From Duncaniella freteri (GTDB taxonomy: Bacteria; Bacteroidota; Bacteroidia; Bacteroidales; Muribaculaceae), in the NCBI RefSeq assembly GCF_004766125.1, contig NZ_SJSA01000001.1, forward strand, positions 1,612,001 through 1,676,000: 64,000 bases of DNA, written 5' to 3'. The translations under genes were made by a program, and so were the position numbers. Shown here piece by piece: positions 1 to 7,800 of the stretch; position 1 is the stretch's first letter, and every line of letters starts with the position of its first letter. The notes beneath the pieces are model-generated. The model was not told where the DNA came from. It saw nothing but the letters and a program-made list of their open reading frames with translations, and searched no databases.

Positions 1-284
1 CGCAGAATCAGCTTACCGGAGCCCTTAAGTCACTTCTTGCTGTCACTGAGGCATATCCCGATCTTAAGGCAAACGAGAATTTCCGTGATCTCCAGGTGCA
101 GCTCGAAGGCACCGAGAACCGTATAGCAACTGCCCGCGGACGTTACACCGAGGCTGTGGCAGGATACAATACAGCCATAAAGAAATTCCCAACCGTGATA
201 TATGCCGGATGGTTCGGCTTCACACCCCAGCCACAGTTTAAAGCCGATGATGCCGCACAGCGCGCACCTGAAGTTCAATTCTAA
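1..284 (+). CDS. lemA: LemA family protein, C-terminal part (gene starts before the window)
   Basis: The frame is open from base 3 to the TAA at 282-284 and gives about 93 residues with no start in the window. The visible part has the hallmarks of the LemA C-terminus: a helical stretch beginning QNQLTGALKSLLAV, the segment ATARGRYTEAVAGYN, and the near-terminal IYAGWFGF followed by a short polar tail. LemA proteins usually have one N-terminal membrane segment and a helical domain facing the periplasm; their precise role is not settled. The gene is followed 8 bases later by the FKBP lipoprotein gene, so the two are probably cotranscribed. The N-terminal half cannot be judged here. Confidence 0.85.
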   Translation, partial: QNQLTGALKSLLAVTEAYPDLKANENFRDLQVQLEGTENRIATARGRYTEAVAGYNTAIKKFPTVIYAGWFGFTPQPQFKADDAAQRAPEVQF

Positions 285-291
285 AAGTGAA

Positions 292-849
292 ATGAAGTAC
301 TCAAGACTAAGCATATTGCCCCTTATGATGGTAGCGGCTTCCGTTGTTGTGAGCTCATGCAACGATGACGACAAGTCCACCTGGGAGCAGTACAAGGAAT
401 GGCGTGAAGCTAACGAAGCCTATTATGACACCCAGAAGTATATGATGGAGGATGGAGAGAATGTGTACACTACTCTCACTCCGTCATGGAATTCCGGTGC
501 CAGCATACTTATCAGATATCTATCCGACCGGAGCAAGACAGAGGGCAACCTCTCGCCTATGCTCAATTCTACTGTCAAGGTCAAGTATATAGGACGTCTC
601 TACAATGATGTGGCATTTGACTCATCCTATCTGCGCCCCGACAGTGTGAGCCTGTTCAATGTGTCGGAGGTGGTGCCCGGCTGGACTACAGCCCTGCAAT
701 ATATGAGAGTCGGCGACAGTGCCAGGATTGTGCTCCCTTATATGCAGGCTTACGGAGTGTCAGGATCAAGCTCGGGATCGATACCTCCGTACTCGACTCT
801 TGTGTTCAATTTGAAGCTTGTTGACATTGTGGACTACGAACGTCCGTGA
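292..849 (+). CDS. FKBP-type peptidyl-prolyl isomerase lipoprotein
   Basis: A 185-residue lipoprotein starting at ATG 292, 8 bases after lemA. The earlier in-frame start at 202 is rejected because it overlaps lemA and would bury the signal peptide. The signal peptide ends in VVSSC with the lipidated Cys at residue 23, followed by acidic residues. The FKBP domain covers roughly residues 90-182 (VKVKYIGRL, FDSS, VVPGWTTALQYMRVGD, IPPYSTLVFNLKLVDI). It should catalyse prolyl cis-trans isomerisation as a folding helper in the periplasm or at the outer membrane. The loop after VGDSARIVLPYMQAYG is Ser/Gly rich. Some active-site aromatic positions of classical FKBPs are not obvious, so catalytic activity is inferred from family membership only. 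Confidence 0.85.
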   Translation: MKYSRLSILPLMMVAASVVVSSCNDDDKSTWEQYKEWREANEAYYDTQKYMMEDGENVYTTLTPSWNSGASILIRYLSDRSKTEGNLSPMLNSTVKVKYIGRLYNDVAFDSSYLRPDSVSLFNVSEVVPGWTTALQYMRVGDSARIVLPYMQAYGVSGSSSGSIPPYSTLVFNLKLVDIVDYERP

Positions 850-886
850 TATCACTGTCGGATTGAGTCAGGAAAAAGTATAGAGC

Positions 887-2017
887 ATGGATTTCGTATT
901 ACAGTCCACCGCATCCGGCAGCAATGCGCGTGCCGGACTTATCACTACCGACCATGGCGTTATCGAGACTCCCATATTTATGCCTGTGGGTACGCTCGGT
1001 AGCGTGAAATCGGTGCATCAGCATGAGTTGCGTGATGATATCAAGGCTCAGATAATTCTGGGCAACACCTATCATCTGTATCTCCGTCCGGGCATAGATA
1101 TTCTTGAGAAGGCGGGCGGTCTGCACAAGTTTAATGGCTGGGAGCGACCCATCCTTACGGATAGCGGTGGCTTTCAGGTGTTTTCACTCGCTGCCAACCG
1201 CAAGCTCACCGAGGAGGGCGCATGGTTTCGTTCGCATATAGATGGCTCCAAGCATCTGTTCACTCCGGAGAGCGTGGTCGATATAGAGCGTAGTATCGGC
1301 GCCGATATCATGATGGCACTTGACGAGTGCCCCCCGGGTACCGCCGACATTGACTATGCCCGCAAGTCGTTGCGCCTCACTCAGCGTTGGCTTGAGAGAG
1401 GATGGAAGCGATACAAGGAGACTGAAGGGAGGTATGGTTACCGTCAGGCTTATTTCCCTATAGTCCAGGGTGTGGTGTACCCCGAGCTGCGCAGGGATGC
1501 TGCCAAGCATGTGGCTGACCTCGGAGCTGACGGAAATGCCATTGGCGGACTTGCTGTCGGTGAGCCTACCGAGGTGATGTACGATATGATAGAGGTGGTG
1601 AATGAAATACTTCCTGCCGACAAGCCCCGTTACCTCATGGGTGTGGGGACACCTGCCAATATCCTTGAGGCGATCGACCGCGGTGTCGACATGATGGATT
1701 GTGTTATGCCTACGCGTAACGGCCGTAACGGCATGCTGTTCACTGCTCATGGCATAATGAACATGCGTAACCGCAAGTGGGCTGACGACTTTTCCCCTAT
1801 CCAGGAGGACGGTCCGTCATATGTGGACCGCACCTATACCAAGGCATATCTTCGCCATCTGTTCATATCCGACGAGATCCTTGCCATGCAGATCGCGTCG
1901 ATCCATAACCTTGCGTTCTATCTGTGGCTTGTAGGTGAGGCGCGCAGGCACATCATCGCCGGTGACTTCAAGGTGTGGAAAACCGAGATGGTGGAACGAG
2001 TGACAAGAAGACTGTAA
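887..2017 (+). CDS. tgt: Queuine/preQ1 tRNA-guanine transglycosylase
   Basis: A 376-residue Tgt. It exchanges guanine-34 of GUN-anticodon tRNAs for preQ1 in queuosine biosynthesis. Visible motifs: the substrate-binding TDSGGFQVFSL with Asp92, GGLAVGEP around 220, the nucleophile Asp271 in DMMDCVMPTRNGRNG, and a C-terminal IHNLAFYLWL. The residues aligned with the zinc-binding C-x-C-x2-C of E. coli Tgt are Gly309, Ser311 and Asp314; only His340 of the four ligands is kept. The catalytic core is otherwise complete and the length is normal, so I treat it as an active but zinc-site-lacking Tgt. The lptG-like gene follows 23 bases downstream. Confidence 0.95.
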   Translation: MDFVLQSTASGSNARAGLITTDHGVIETPIFMPVGTLGSVKSVHQHELRDDIKAQIILGNTYHLYLRPGIDILEKAGGLHKFNGWERPILTDSGGFQVFSLAANRKLTEEGAWFRSHIDGSKHLFTPESVVDIERSIGADIMMALDECPPGTADIDYARKSLRLTQRWLERGWKRYKETEGRYGYRQAYFPIVQGVVYPELRRDAAKHVADLGADGNAIGGLAVGEPTEVMYDMIEVVNEILPADKPRYLMGVGTPANILEAIDRGVDMMDCVMPTRNGRNGMLFTAHGIMNMRNRKWADDFSPIQEDGPSYVDRTYTKAYLRHLFISDEILAMQIASIHNLAFYLWLVGEARRHIIAGDFKVWKTEMVERVTRRL

Positions 2018-2040
2018 TCCTCCTACGCAGACCACTGACT

Positions 2041-3111
2041 ATGAAGATTCTCGATTGGTACATCATCCGCAAGTTCCTCGGGACATATGTGTTCGCCATA
2101 TTCCTTATATTGGCGATCACGGTGATGTTTGACATCAATGAGAAACTCGACGCCTTCCTTAAGGCTCCGCTCAAGGCTACTGTATTTGATTACTTCCTCA
2201 ATTTTCTGCCTTATTTCGCCAATCAGTTCAGCCCGCTGTTCACGTTTATCGCTGTGATATTCTTTACATCCAAGCTGGCCGACAATTCGGAGATAATCGC
2301 AATGCTCTCCACCGGGATGAGCTATCGACGGCTGCTGCGTCCATATCTGATCAGTGCCACTGTGATTGCCGCTCTTACCTATGTGCTGAGTGCCTATATC
2401 ATCCCTCCTGCCAATGTGAAGCGTATAGATTACACCAACACTTACGTGAAGAACAAGCGTGTGGACTATGGTACGAATATTCAGCTCCAGGTGGCGAAAG
2501 GGGAGATTGCCTATATGTCGCGTTACGACAATCTTCAGAAGACTGGATACAAGTTCTCGCTTGAGCGTTTTGACGGAAAGACCCTTGTGTCGCGCCTCAC
2601 GGCGCAGTCCATACGCTGGGACACTCTCCATCAGTGGACAGTGCGCGACTATATGATCCGTGATTTTGAGGGGCAGCATGAGAAGATACGTCGCGGCAAC
2701 CGTCTTGACACTATTATCCCTATAGAGCCTCGTGATTTCCTTATCTCCAAGAATGACCAGGAGATGCTCACATCGCCAGCTCTCACTGAATACATCGACC
2801 GTCAGAAGGAGAGGGGTGTGGCTAATATCAAATCGTTTGAGATCGAAAAGCACCGGCGTTACGCCATGACGGCAGCCGCGTTTATTCTCACAGTGATAGG
2901 CATGTCATTGTCATCCAAGAAAGTCAAGGGCGGCATGGGTGTGAACATCGGTATAGGGCTGGTGTTGAGTTTCAGCTATATCCTGTTTATGACAGTCACA
3001 TCTACCTTTGCTGTGTCGGGCTATACTTCTCCTATGATAGCCATGTGGATTCCTAACATACTCTACACTTTCATAGCCATTTATCTCTATTACCGCGCCT
3101 CACACGGCTGA
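2041..3111 (+). CDS. lptG: LptF/LptG-family permease (YjgP/YjgQ)
   Basis: A 356-residue inner-membrane protein of the LptF/LptG family, the permease part of the ABC machine that lifts lipopolysaccharide toward the outer membrane. ATG 2041 is preferred over an in-frame start at 1975 because it lies after the tgt stop and gives the typical MKILDWYIIRKFLGTY start. Three hydrophobic segments are near residues 12-32, 52-76 and 98-120, then comes a periplasmic beta-jellyroll-like domain (about 125-260), then three more segments near 270-292, 298-318 and 328-350, the family topology. Probably cotranscribed with tgt. LptF and LptG cannot be told apart with certainty. Confidence 0.88.
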   Translation: MKILDWYIIRKFLGTYVFAIFLILAITVMFDINEKLDAFLKAPLKATVFDYFLNFLPYFANQFSPLFTFIAVIFFTSKLADNSEIIAMLSTGMSYRRLLRPYLISATVIAALTYVLSAYIIPPANVKRIDYTNTYVKNKRVDYGTNIQLQVAKGEIAYMSRYDNLQKTGYKFSLERFDGKTLVSRLTAQSIRWDTLHQWTVRDYMIRDFEGQHEKIRRGNRLDTIIPIEPRDFLISKNDQEMLTSPALTEYIDRQKERGVANIKSFEIEKHRRYAMTAAAFILTVIGMSLSSKKVKGGMGVNIGIGLVLSFSYILFMTVTSTFAVSGYTSPMIAMWIPNILYTFIAIYLYYRASHG

Positions 3112-3146
3112 TCAATAAATCAGAGAAACCGGATTACAATATTAAA

Positions 3147-3180
3147 CGAGGGCATGTCAAACCAATGACATGCCCTCGTT
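3147..3180 (+). terminator. Terminator after lptG
   Basis: Perfect 13-bp inverted repeat (CGAGGGCATGTCA at 3147-3159 with its complement at 3166-3178) and a 6-base loop, 35 bases after the stop codon. The T tract is short, so part of its effect may be on RNA stability. Confidence 0.7.
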
Positions 3181-3251
3181 CCGCACATATGGCGGAGCCA
3201 CATTAATACTACCAAATTATCGCAAAACCGTAAAAATAAATGTGCATTTTA

Positions 3252-3282
3252 TTGGATTGTCAATATTATTACTTTATATTTG
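3252..3282 (+). promoter_or_regulatory. Bacteroidota-type promoter for the 3308-7652 operon
   Basis: TTG at 3252-3254, 20-base spacer, TATATTTG at 3275-3282, followed by GC. This matches the -33/-7 consensus of Bacteroidota sigma-ABfr promoters. It lies 25 bases before the mini-ORF at 3308. Confidence 0.65.
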
Positions 3283-3307
3283 CGACTGAAAACACATATT
3301 CCATCAC

Positions 3308-3412
3308 ATGAAAACTTCTCTCCATCATATCACATTACCCATCATTATTATTGGGCTGAGCATATGCTCCTGTTCTTCCGACACAGGTTTCTCTACTCAT
3401 TGGATTCAATAA
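3308..3412 (+). CDS. 34-residue lipoprotein-like mini-ORF
   Basis: ATG 3308 to TAA 3412. The product has a Lys/His-containing start, a hydrophobic core (PIIIIGLSI) and a lipobox-like CSCS around residue 20-22, then a tail of only about 12 residues. It sits directly behind a good promoter and before two exported-protein genes. It could be a real tiny lipoprotein, a leader peptide or the decayed 5' end of a longer lipoprotein gene. I found no one-base correction that extends it convincingly, so the nature of the ORF is open. Confidence 0.35.
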   Translation: MKTSLHHITLPIIIIGLSICSCSSDTGFSTHWIQ

Positions 3413-3514
3413 TCTCTACAGACACCGAAATCAAAGCTGTATCGTCGTAAAACGAAAAAATAATCGGGAACTATTATTACAAAAAACATAACCTTTTAAT
3501 CTTAACAACAAGTC

Positions 3515-3949
3515 ATGACAAATGTGATAAAACGTATTCTGTTCTTTGTATGTTTGTTCATATTACAGATTCCGTCACACTCAGCAAAAGCAGTAAGTAA
3601 CAGTGTGAATGCCGATACGGTAAAGGTGACACTCTTGAACGGTGTTCCAGCTATTGATGTGAAAAAAAGAGACCTTGGAACTATTCATGTGGGGGATAAG
3701 GTTGATGCAAGCGTCCTTCTTTTTAACCGGTCCAAATACCGATTGGAGATTGCGGATCTGGTAGTTTCCGACCCAGCCATGAAGCTTGCCCCTTCGCAAT
3801 CATGGATGATACCTGAGATGAAGATATGTCTTAACGGATATGTCCGATTCAAAACACCGAGAGGAAAATTTAGGATTACAGCAAAAGTGTATTACAAGGG
3901 CGTTAAAAAACCTACCATTGTTGTATATGAAGGTAATGTGATAAAATAA
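3515..3949 (+). CDS. Exported DUF1573-like protein
   Basis: A 144-residue protein with an N-terminal signal peptide (hydrophobic ILFFVCLFILQI, probable cleavage after SHSAKA near residue 26). The mature part resembles a single Ig-like DUF1573 domain: DLGTIHVGDKVDASVLLFNRS, a VSDPAMKLAPS loop and C-terminal beta strands (FRITAKVYYKG). Such domains occur in exported Bacteroidota proteins, often near propeller lipoproteins; no enzymatic role is known. The propeller gene follows 11 bases later. Lower GC than the housekeeping neighbours. The domain call is by pattern only. Confidence 0.65.
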   Translation: MTNVIKRILFFVCLFILQIPSHSAKAVSNSVNADTVKVTLLNGVPAIDVKKRDLGTIHVGDKVDASVLLFNRSKYRLEIADLVVSDPAMKLAPSQSWMIPEMKICLNGYVRFKTPRGKFRITAKVYYKGVKKPTIVVYEGNVIK

Positions 3950-3960
3950 TAATACCGACA

Positions 3961-4697
3961 ATGAAACTTCTCAAGAAATTACGATTTATCGCAATATTTA
4001 TCCTTTTCATCTCATGCCGACAGTCTGTGGATAACTCTCGTAATAATCATGTCGATATATCTCAGGATGTCATACCGTTTGATACCGACAGCATTCAGAT
4101 AGGAGCCGGTGCACGGATTTACACATCCGACTCTCTTGTCATAATTAAGGACGGACAGTCGAATGACATGTTGTTGACAATAATTGATATACAGACTCTA
4201 AAGACTAAAGGACAAATTGCAAAATTCGGTCCTGGTCCGGATGAGGTAGCCGTACCAGGAGCTGTATTTATTGACAGGGATAACAAATCCATATCAATAT
4301 TTGATTATGGGCAACTAAAGATTTCATCATATAACATTGACAGTGCTTTGGTTATGGACAAGTACTGTCCCACTACAATTTCAAACTTCAATAACCAACA
4401 ATTCCCTGACCGTTACGTCCATGTTAACGATACTCTTGGTTTTGCAAGGTCAATCACCATTGATCCTAAAAAGAAAGGATATACTCAAGGGATATGCAGA
4501 TATAACATCACAACCGGCGAACTGACCGACATTTCCGGTCCGTCACGCATGGAAGGATTAAAATCGCTCTTTGGAATATCAGTAGCTGACAGGATAATAG
4601 CAGAAGGAGCTACAAATAACGATATTCTAAACATATATGATTTCAATGGTAGATTGCTCCATGAGATCAAAGGTCCGGATTATGAGCCTCAAGTGGT
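3961..4697 (+). pseudogene. Six-bladed beta-propeller lipoprotein, 5' part, split by IS21 element
   Basis: The first 245 codons of a TolB-like/BF3164-like propeller lipoprotein. The signal peptide ends in ILFISC (lipidated Cys19). The repeats are typical: KFGPGPDEV, IFIDRDNKSISIFDYG, SYNIDSALV. The insertion falls at codon 246. Reading on into the element adds an unrelated 23-residue tail before a stop at 4765-4767. Joining 4697 to 7391, with one copy of the 8-bp duplication removed, restores one 332-codon frame (737 + 262 = 999 bases), so the gene was intact before the insertion and has not decayed noticeably since. The function of the family is not known to me beyond being surface or periplasmic lipoproteins. 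Confidence 0.88.
4690..4697. repeat. Target-site duplication, left copy (CAAGTGGT)
   Basis: Eight bases CAAGTGGT directly before the element, repeated at 7383-7390 directly after it. This fixes the ends of the IS21-family insertion and shows a single transposition event. Confidence 0.92.
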
Positions 4698-4704
4698 TGG
4701 AAAA

Positions 4705-4746
4705 ACCGGAGCAGACTGGGACAGTGCGCCGGAGCAGACTGGGACA
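4705..4746. repeat. Left-end IS21 repeats (two copies)
   Basis: Two direct copies of a 19-base motif at 4705-4723 and 4728-4746 (core CCGGAGCAGACTGGGACA), inverse to the right-end motif with two central mismatches (AGAC here, ATGC on the right). Probable IstA-binding sites. Confidence 0.85.
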
Positions 4747-4763
4747 CTTTTGATGCTGCAAAG

Positions 4764-5486
4764 TTAATGATTTTTTCTGAGACTGTCGCCTTTTAGCTCA
4801 AAACGTATCGCTGAGTGCACCATCCGGTCGAGTATGGCGTCGGCGGCGGTGGTGTTTGTCTCCAGACAGTCGTACCAGTCGGAGACGGGGATTTGCGAGG
4901 CTATGATTGTCGCCTTGCGGCCGTGGCGGTCCTCGATGATCTCCATAAGGTCGAGTATCTGCTCGTTGTTGAGTTTCTTGATTCCGAAGTCGTCGATTAT
5001 GATCAGGTCGTAAGAGGCTATCTTCTCGAAGAGCCTCTTGGTCTGACGCTCGACTCTTGCCATGGCGAGGTCTTCCATGAGTTTGAGGATGCTCCAGTAG
5101 CGGGTCTTGAAGCCGGATATGCAGGCATGATGTCCGAGGGCCGATGCGAGCCAGCTTTTGCCCGTGCCGGTGGCTCCGGTTATGATCACAGGAATGCCGC
5201 GCCTGATGTATTCGCCGGCACACATCTGGGTGATGTATGCTTTGTCAAGACCACGCGCAGAGTCGTATGCGAGTTCGTCGACTGACACCTGATAGCGGAA
5301 CCGGGCGTTTTTGAGAAGCCGGGCATTCCGGTTTGCCCGGCGCATGTCGTGTTCTCCCTGAAGGAGAAGACGGAGTCCGTCCACGATGTTGAGTGAAGTT
5401 GCCTGACGTGTTTCCATCAGGCTCTGCCATGTCTGCGCCATTCCCGGAAGGCGCATCTGTCGGAGTTCAGAAAGGATTCTTTCCAT
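4764..5486 (-). CDS. istB: IS21 helper ATPase IstB
   Basis: 240 residues, the usual length. IstB is an AAA+ ATPase of the DnaC/DnaA type that assembles on target DNA and activates the transposase. Visible: an N-terminal helical region (ERILSELRQMRLPGMAQTW), Walker A GATGTGKS near residue 104-111, Walker B LIIIDDFG near 164-171, sensor region ATIIASQIPVSDW and an arginine-containing C-terminus (LDRMVHSAIRFEL). It follows istA by 33 bases on the same strand; the two are cotranscribed inside the element. Nothing is truncated. Confidence 0.95.
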   Translation of the reverse strand: MERILSELRQMRLPGMAQTWQSLMETRQATSLNIVDGLRLLLQGEHDMRRANRNARLLKNARFRYQVSVDELAYDSARGLDKAYITQMCAGEYIRRGIPVIITGATGTGKSWLASALGHHACISGFKTRYWSILKLMEDLAMARVERQTKRLFEKIASYDLIIIDDFGIKKLNNEQILDLMEIIEDRHGRKATIIASQIPVSDWYDCLETNTTAADAILDRMVHSAIRFELKGDSLRKNH

Positions 5487-5519
5487 TGATTGTGTTGTTT
5501 TTATGTAAATGGTGGATTA

Positions 5520-7073
5520 TTATGCGAAAGCCGCTTTTCCGCGGATGTTGGAGTGATTTCCGGGAGGCGTCAGTTCATCGGCGTTCTCACGGAAGCCCTC
5601 GCATTGTGTCTTGATGAGAGCCTTGACGAACCTGTAGCGCAGATTGCCGTGGCAGACGGCTATGGTACATGCCTGACGGAACAGGGCCGGGTCGCTGTCG
5701 CGTTGGAGACTGAAGAAGCCCTGGGCAGTGCGGAAGTATACCTGTTCGGGCTGTCCTCCGGCGAATATGGCCTCTATTATTGTCTTGAACTCGGGGCTGA
5801 TGCGTTCGGCTTTGGATATGAAGTACTCGGCGCTGTATGCGCGGTATTCCCTTGATTTTGGAGGAAGGTGCTCCTCGACATAGGTGTAGTCGTTGCGGCG
5901 GTATGAGCGCATGTGTGTGGCCACGCATTCTCCCGAGTGATATACGCGTACCTGCGTGGCTGTGAAGGTGACATCCACCTGCTGCCCGATCAGACGGTAA
6001 GGCACGGAGTATGAGTTGCGGTTCGCCCCGAAGGTGATGAAGCTGTTCGGGGCCACCTTCAGTGTGGCGCGGCGTTTGAACTCGAACGGAGCCTGCGGTA
6101 GCGGAGCCAGCATCGGTTTCTCGGAGGCCAGGAAGCACTCACGCCGCGAGTAATCGCAGCCGGTCAGCCGCTTCTGGTTATAGCGGTCGACAAGCTCAGC
6201 GACTGCCTCGTTTAGTTCTTCCAGAGAGTGGAAGATGCGGTTGCGCAGCGGGGCGTAGATATGACGGTAGGCCTTGTTGACGGCATCCTCGACCAGAGCC
6301 TTGTCCTTGGGCTTGCGAACTCTCGCGGGCTGTGCCACACACAGATAGTGGTTGGCAAGGTCGTTCATGCCTGTAGTCAGGTCAGGTTCGTAGGAATCGG
6401 CCTTCTTGACCGCCGATTTCAGATTGTCAGGCACCAGTATCTTCGGGACACCTCCGAAAAACTCCAGAGCCCTGACCGTGGCCATCAGAAACTGCTCTAT
6501 CCCCTGTGACCGCACGCACATGACAAAAGTCATGCCCGAGTACGGCATTATGGCCACATACGTCTCCACAAACACCTCCTCCCCTGTGTCAGTGTCAATA
6601 TACGACAGACGGTCCCCGGCAAAGTCAATCAGCATCTTCTGTCCCGGCTGATACAGGTCGCGAAGTAACGTCGAGGGAGTGACCGCTTTCATATGCTGGG
6701 ATATGTGATAGCGGAACTGCGACAGGCTGTAGCCGTCGGGGTGATCTCTGCGGTATTCCTCCCATAACAGCTGCGATGTGACATGCGGTTTTTTCAGTTC
6801 TTTCTCCAAAGCGGGCAGAAGTTCCTTCAGAACTTCCATCCGCTCATCGCAATACGCCGGGCTGCCCCCGTTGAAACGGTGGTTCAGAACCGTGTCCTCC
6901 AGCGCTATAAGTTCGCGTGTCGTAAGAGGGTCCGCCTCAGCTATCGACTTGTAGCGGCTGACTGTGTTCTTGCTGATATGGAGCGCTGAAGCAATTGAAC
7001 GGATCGATTCCTTTTGCGACAGGCGTATCAGCACCTGCTTGATGATATTCATGCTTATCGGTTGTGTTGCCAT
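5520..7073 (-). CDS. istA: IS21 family transposase IstA
   Basis: 517 residues, a complete IstA. An N-terminal helix-turn-helix region (KESIRSIASALHISKNTVSRY, about 17-37) is followed by an integrase-type DDE core: Asp in LIDFAGDRL, Asp in VPDNLKSAV and Glu in KALVEDAVN, in the expected order. A C-terminal beta domain ends the protein (RRATLKVAPNSFITF and after). It catalyses strand cleavage and transfer at the element ends. Start at 7073 gives MATQPISMNIIKQVL; the internal Met 8 is an alternative. All catalytic acids are present, so the element looks capable of transposition together with IstB. Confidence 0.95.
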   Translation of the reverse strand: MATQPISMNIIKQVLIRLSQKESIRSIASALHISKNTVSRYKSIAEADPLTTRELIALEDTVLNHRFNGGSPAYCDERMEVLKELLPALEKELKKPHVTSQLLWEEYRRDHPDGYSLSQFRYHISQHMKAVTPSTLLRDLYQPGQKMLIDFAGDRLSYIDTDTGEEVFVETYVAIMPYSGMTFVMCVRSQGIEQFLMATVRALEFFGGVPKILVPDNLKSAVKKADSYEPDLTTGMNDLANHYLCVAQPARVRKPKDKALVEDAVNKAYRHIYAPLRNRIFHSLEELNEAVAELVDRYNQKRLTGCDYSRRECFLASEKPMLAPLPQAPFEFKRRATLKVAPNSFITFGANRNSYSVPYRLIGQQVDVTFTATQVRVYHSGECVATHMRSYRRNDYTYVEEHLPPKSREYRAYSAEYFISKAERISPEFKTIIEAIFAGGQPEQVYFRTAQGFFSLQRDSDPALFRQACTIAVCHGNLRYRFVKALIKTQCEGFRENADELTPPGNHSNIRGKAAFA

Positions 7074-7119
7074 GGCTATATTCCTTATTTATGGGAATAT
7101 AGCTGAAAATCATCAAAAG

Positions 7120-7377
7120 TGTCCCAGCATGCTCCGGTTTTTTGCGCCAGGCGCCCGACAGCCAGAGACTTGCGTCAGAGCGACTGTCCCAGCATGCTCC
7201 GGTTTTCTGCGCGGCGCGGCGTGCTTTCGGCCATTTGTCCCAGCATGCTCCGGTTTTTACGCCTGTCGACCCCGAACTCAGGACGCAATTAGCTGATAAT
7301 CAATCCTGCCTTCCGGCTCTAAAATGCAGATTTCGGCACTGTTTTATGCCTCCCATGCTGTCCCAGCATGCTCCGGT
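7120..7377. repeat. Right-end IS21 repeats (four copies)
   Basis: Four direct copies of TGTCCCAGCATGCTCCGGT at 7120-7138, 7185-7203, 7236-7254 and 7359-7377, identical over 19 bases and spaced 65, 51 and 123 bases apart. They fill the non-coding stretch 7074-7382 upstream of istA; the sequence between copies shows no ORF I believe in. Likely IstA-binding sites that may also overlap the istA promoter. Confidence 0.9.
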
Positions 7378-7382
7378 CTCTC

Positions 7383-7390
7383 CAAGTGGT
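7383..7390. repeat. Target-site duplication, right copy (CAAGTGGT)
   Basis: Second copy of the 8-bp duplication; see 4690-4697. Confidence 0.92.
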
Positions 7391-7652
7391 AAAAGGCAAG
7401 GTATTTTTCAGGGAAATAAAAGTTATACCTGATTATATATTAGCTGCCTATTCAGGTCGTGCATCAGGTGAGAATGCATACAGTGCTGACCGAATCCATG
7501 TATACAATCATGATGGAAGCTATGTAAAAACACTCATCATAGGAAAAGATATAACCGACATGGCTTATGATAACACCTCGAATCGCCTTTTCTGTATATT
7601 CAATGACGAGAATATACAATTTGGATATATCGAACTGGACGGCATTCTATAA
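7391..7652 (+). pseudogene. Six-bladed beta-propeller lipoprotein, 3' part
   Basis: The last 87 codons of the propeller gene disrupted by the IS21 element, continuing in frame from 4697 as QVV-KGKVFFREIKVIPDY. It carries the last blades (YILAAYSGR, IHVYNHDGSYVKTL, RLFCIFNDENIQFGY) and a natural stop at 7650-7652. Without its signal peptide and with no start of its own it should not give a functional protein. The hairpin at 7733-7777 is the operon's original terminator. Confidence 0.88.
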
Positions 7653-7732
7653 TGCAATATCACACCTTTGTTATCATAAATTCATGTTATAAAAGTATAT
7701 TATTATCATGTAAAAGGTGATAATAAACATAG

Positions 7733-7777
7733 GCATGAGGCTGTATCGTAATCAATGTTTACGATACAGCCTCATGC
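7733..7777. terminator. Bidirectional terminator between propeller gene and metY
   Basis: Long inverted repeat GCATGAGGCTGTATCGTA (7733-7750) with its complement ending at 7777 and a short loop, between two convergent genes. It can serve both strands. Confidence 0.75.
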
Positions 7778-7800
7778 TTGTGGACTTTATTTTATTGCTG

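Larger units (their letters stand above)
3112..3514. other. Intergenic region with terminator, promoter and mini-ORF
   Basis: A 403-base gap between the lptG-like gene and the DUF1573-like gene. It holds a terminator (3147-3180), a Bacteroidota-type promoter (3252-3282) and a 34-codon lipoprotein-like ORF (3308-3412), listed separately. The rest (3413-3514) is AT-rich with stops in all forward frames and no recognisable feature; it is probably the 5' leader of the 3515 gene. Confidence 0.6.
4698..7382 (-). mobile_element. Complete IS21-family insertion sequence (2685 bp)
   Basis: Bounded by an 8-bp direct repeat (CAAGTGGT, 4690-4697 and 7383-7390). The ends form an imperfect inverted repeat of about 27 bases: left starts TGGAAAAACCGGAGCA, right end reversed starts TGGAGAGACCGGAGCA. 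Inside are istA (5520-7073) and istB (4764-5486), both on the minus strand and intact. Multiple copies of a 19-base motif lie at each end (two left, four right), typical of the repeated transposase-binding sites of this family. Both genes read from the right end toward the left. The exact preservation of both duplications suggests a recent insertion. Confidence 0.95.

Noticed and set aside
2023..2853. 276-codon open frame on the minus strand.
   Set aside because: Antisense shadow of the lptG-like gene.
7120..7377. Four identical 19-base repeats at irregular spacing looked like a degenerate CRISPR or iteron array.
   Set aside because: They lie inside the IS21 element, have an inverted version at its other end and no regular spacing or cas genes; they are transposase-binding repeats.
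6964..7432. Overlapping frames of about 100 codons at the IS right end containing repeated QHAPV units.
   Set aside because: The repeated peptide only reflects the 19-base IS repeats; there is no start context or family match.
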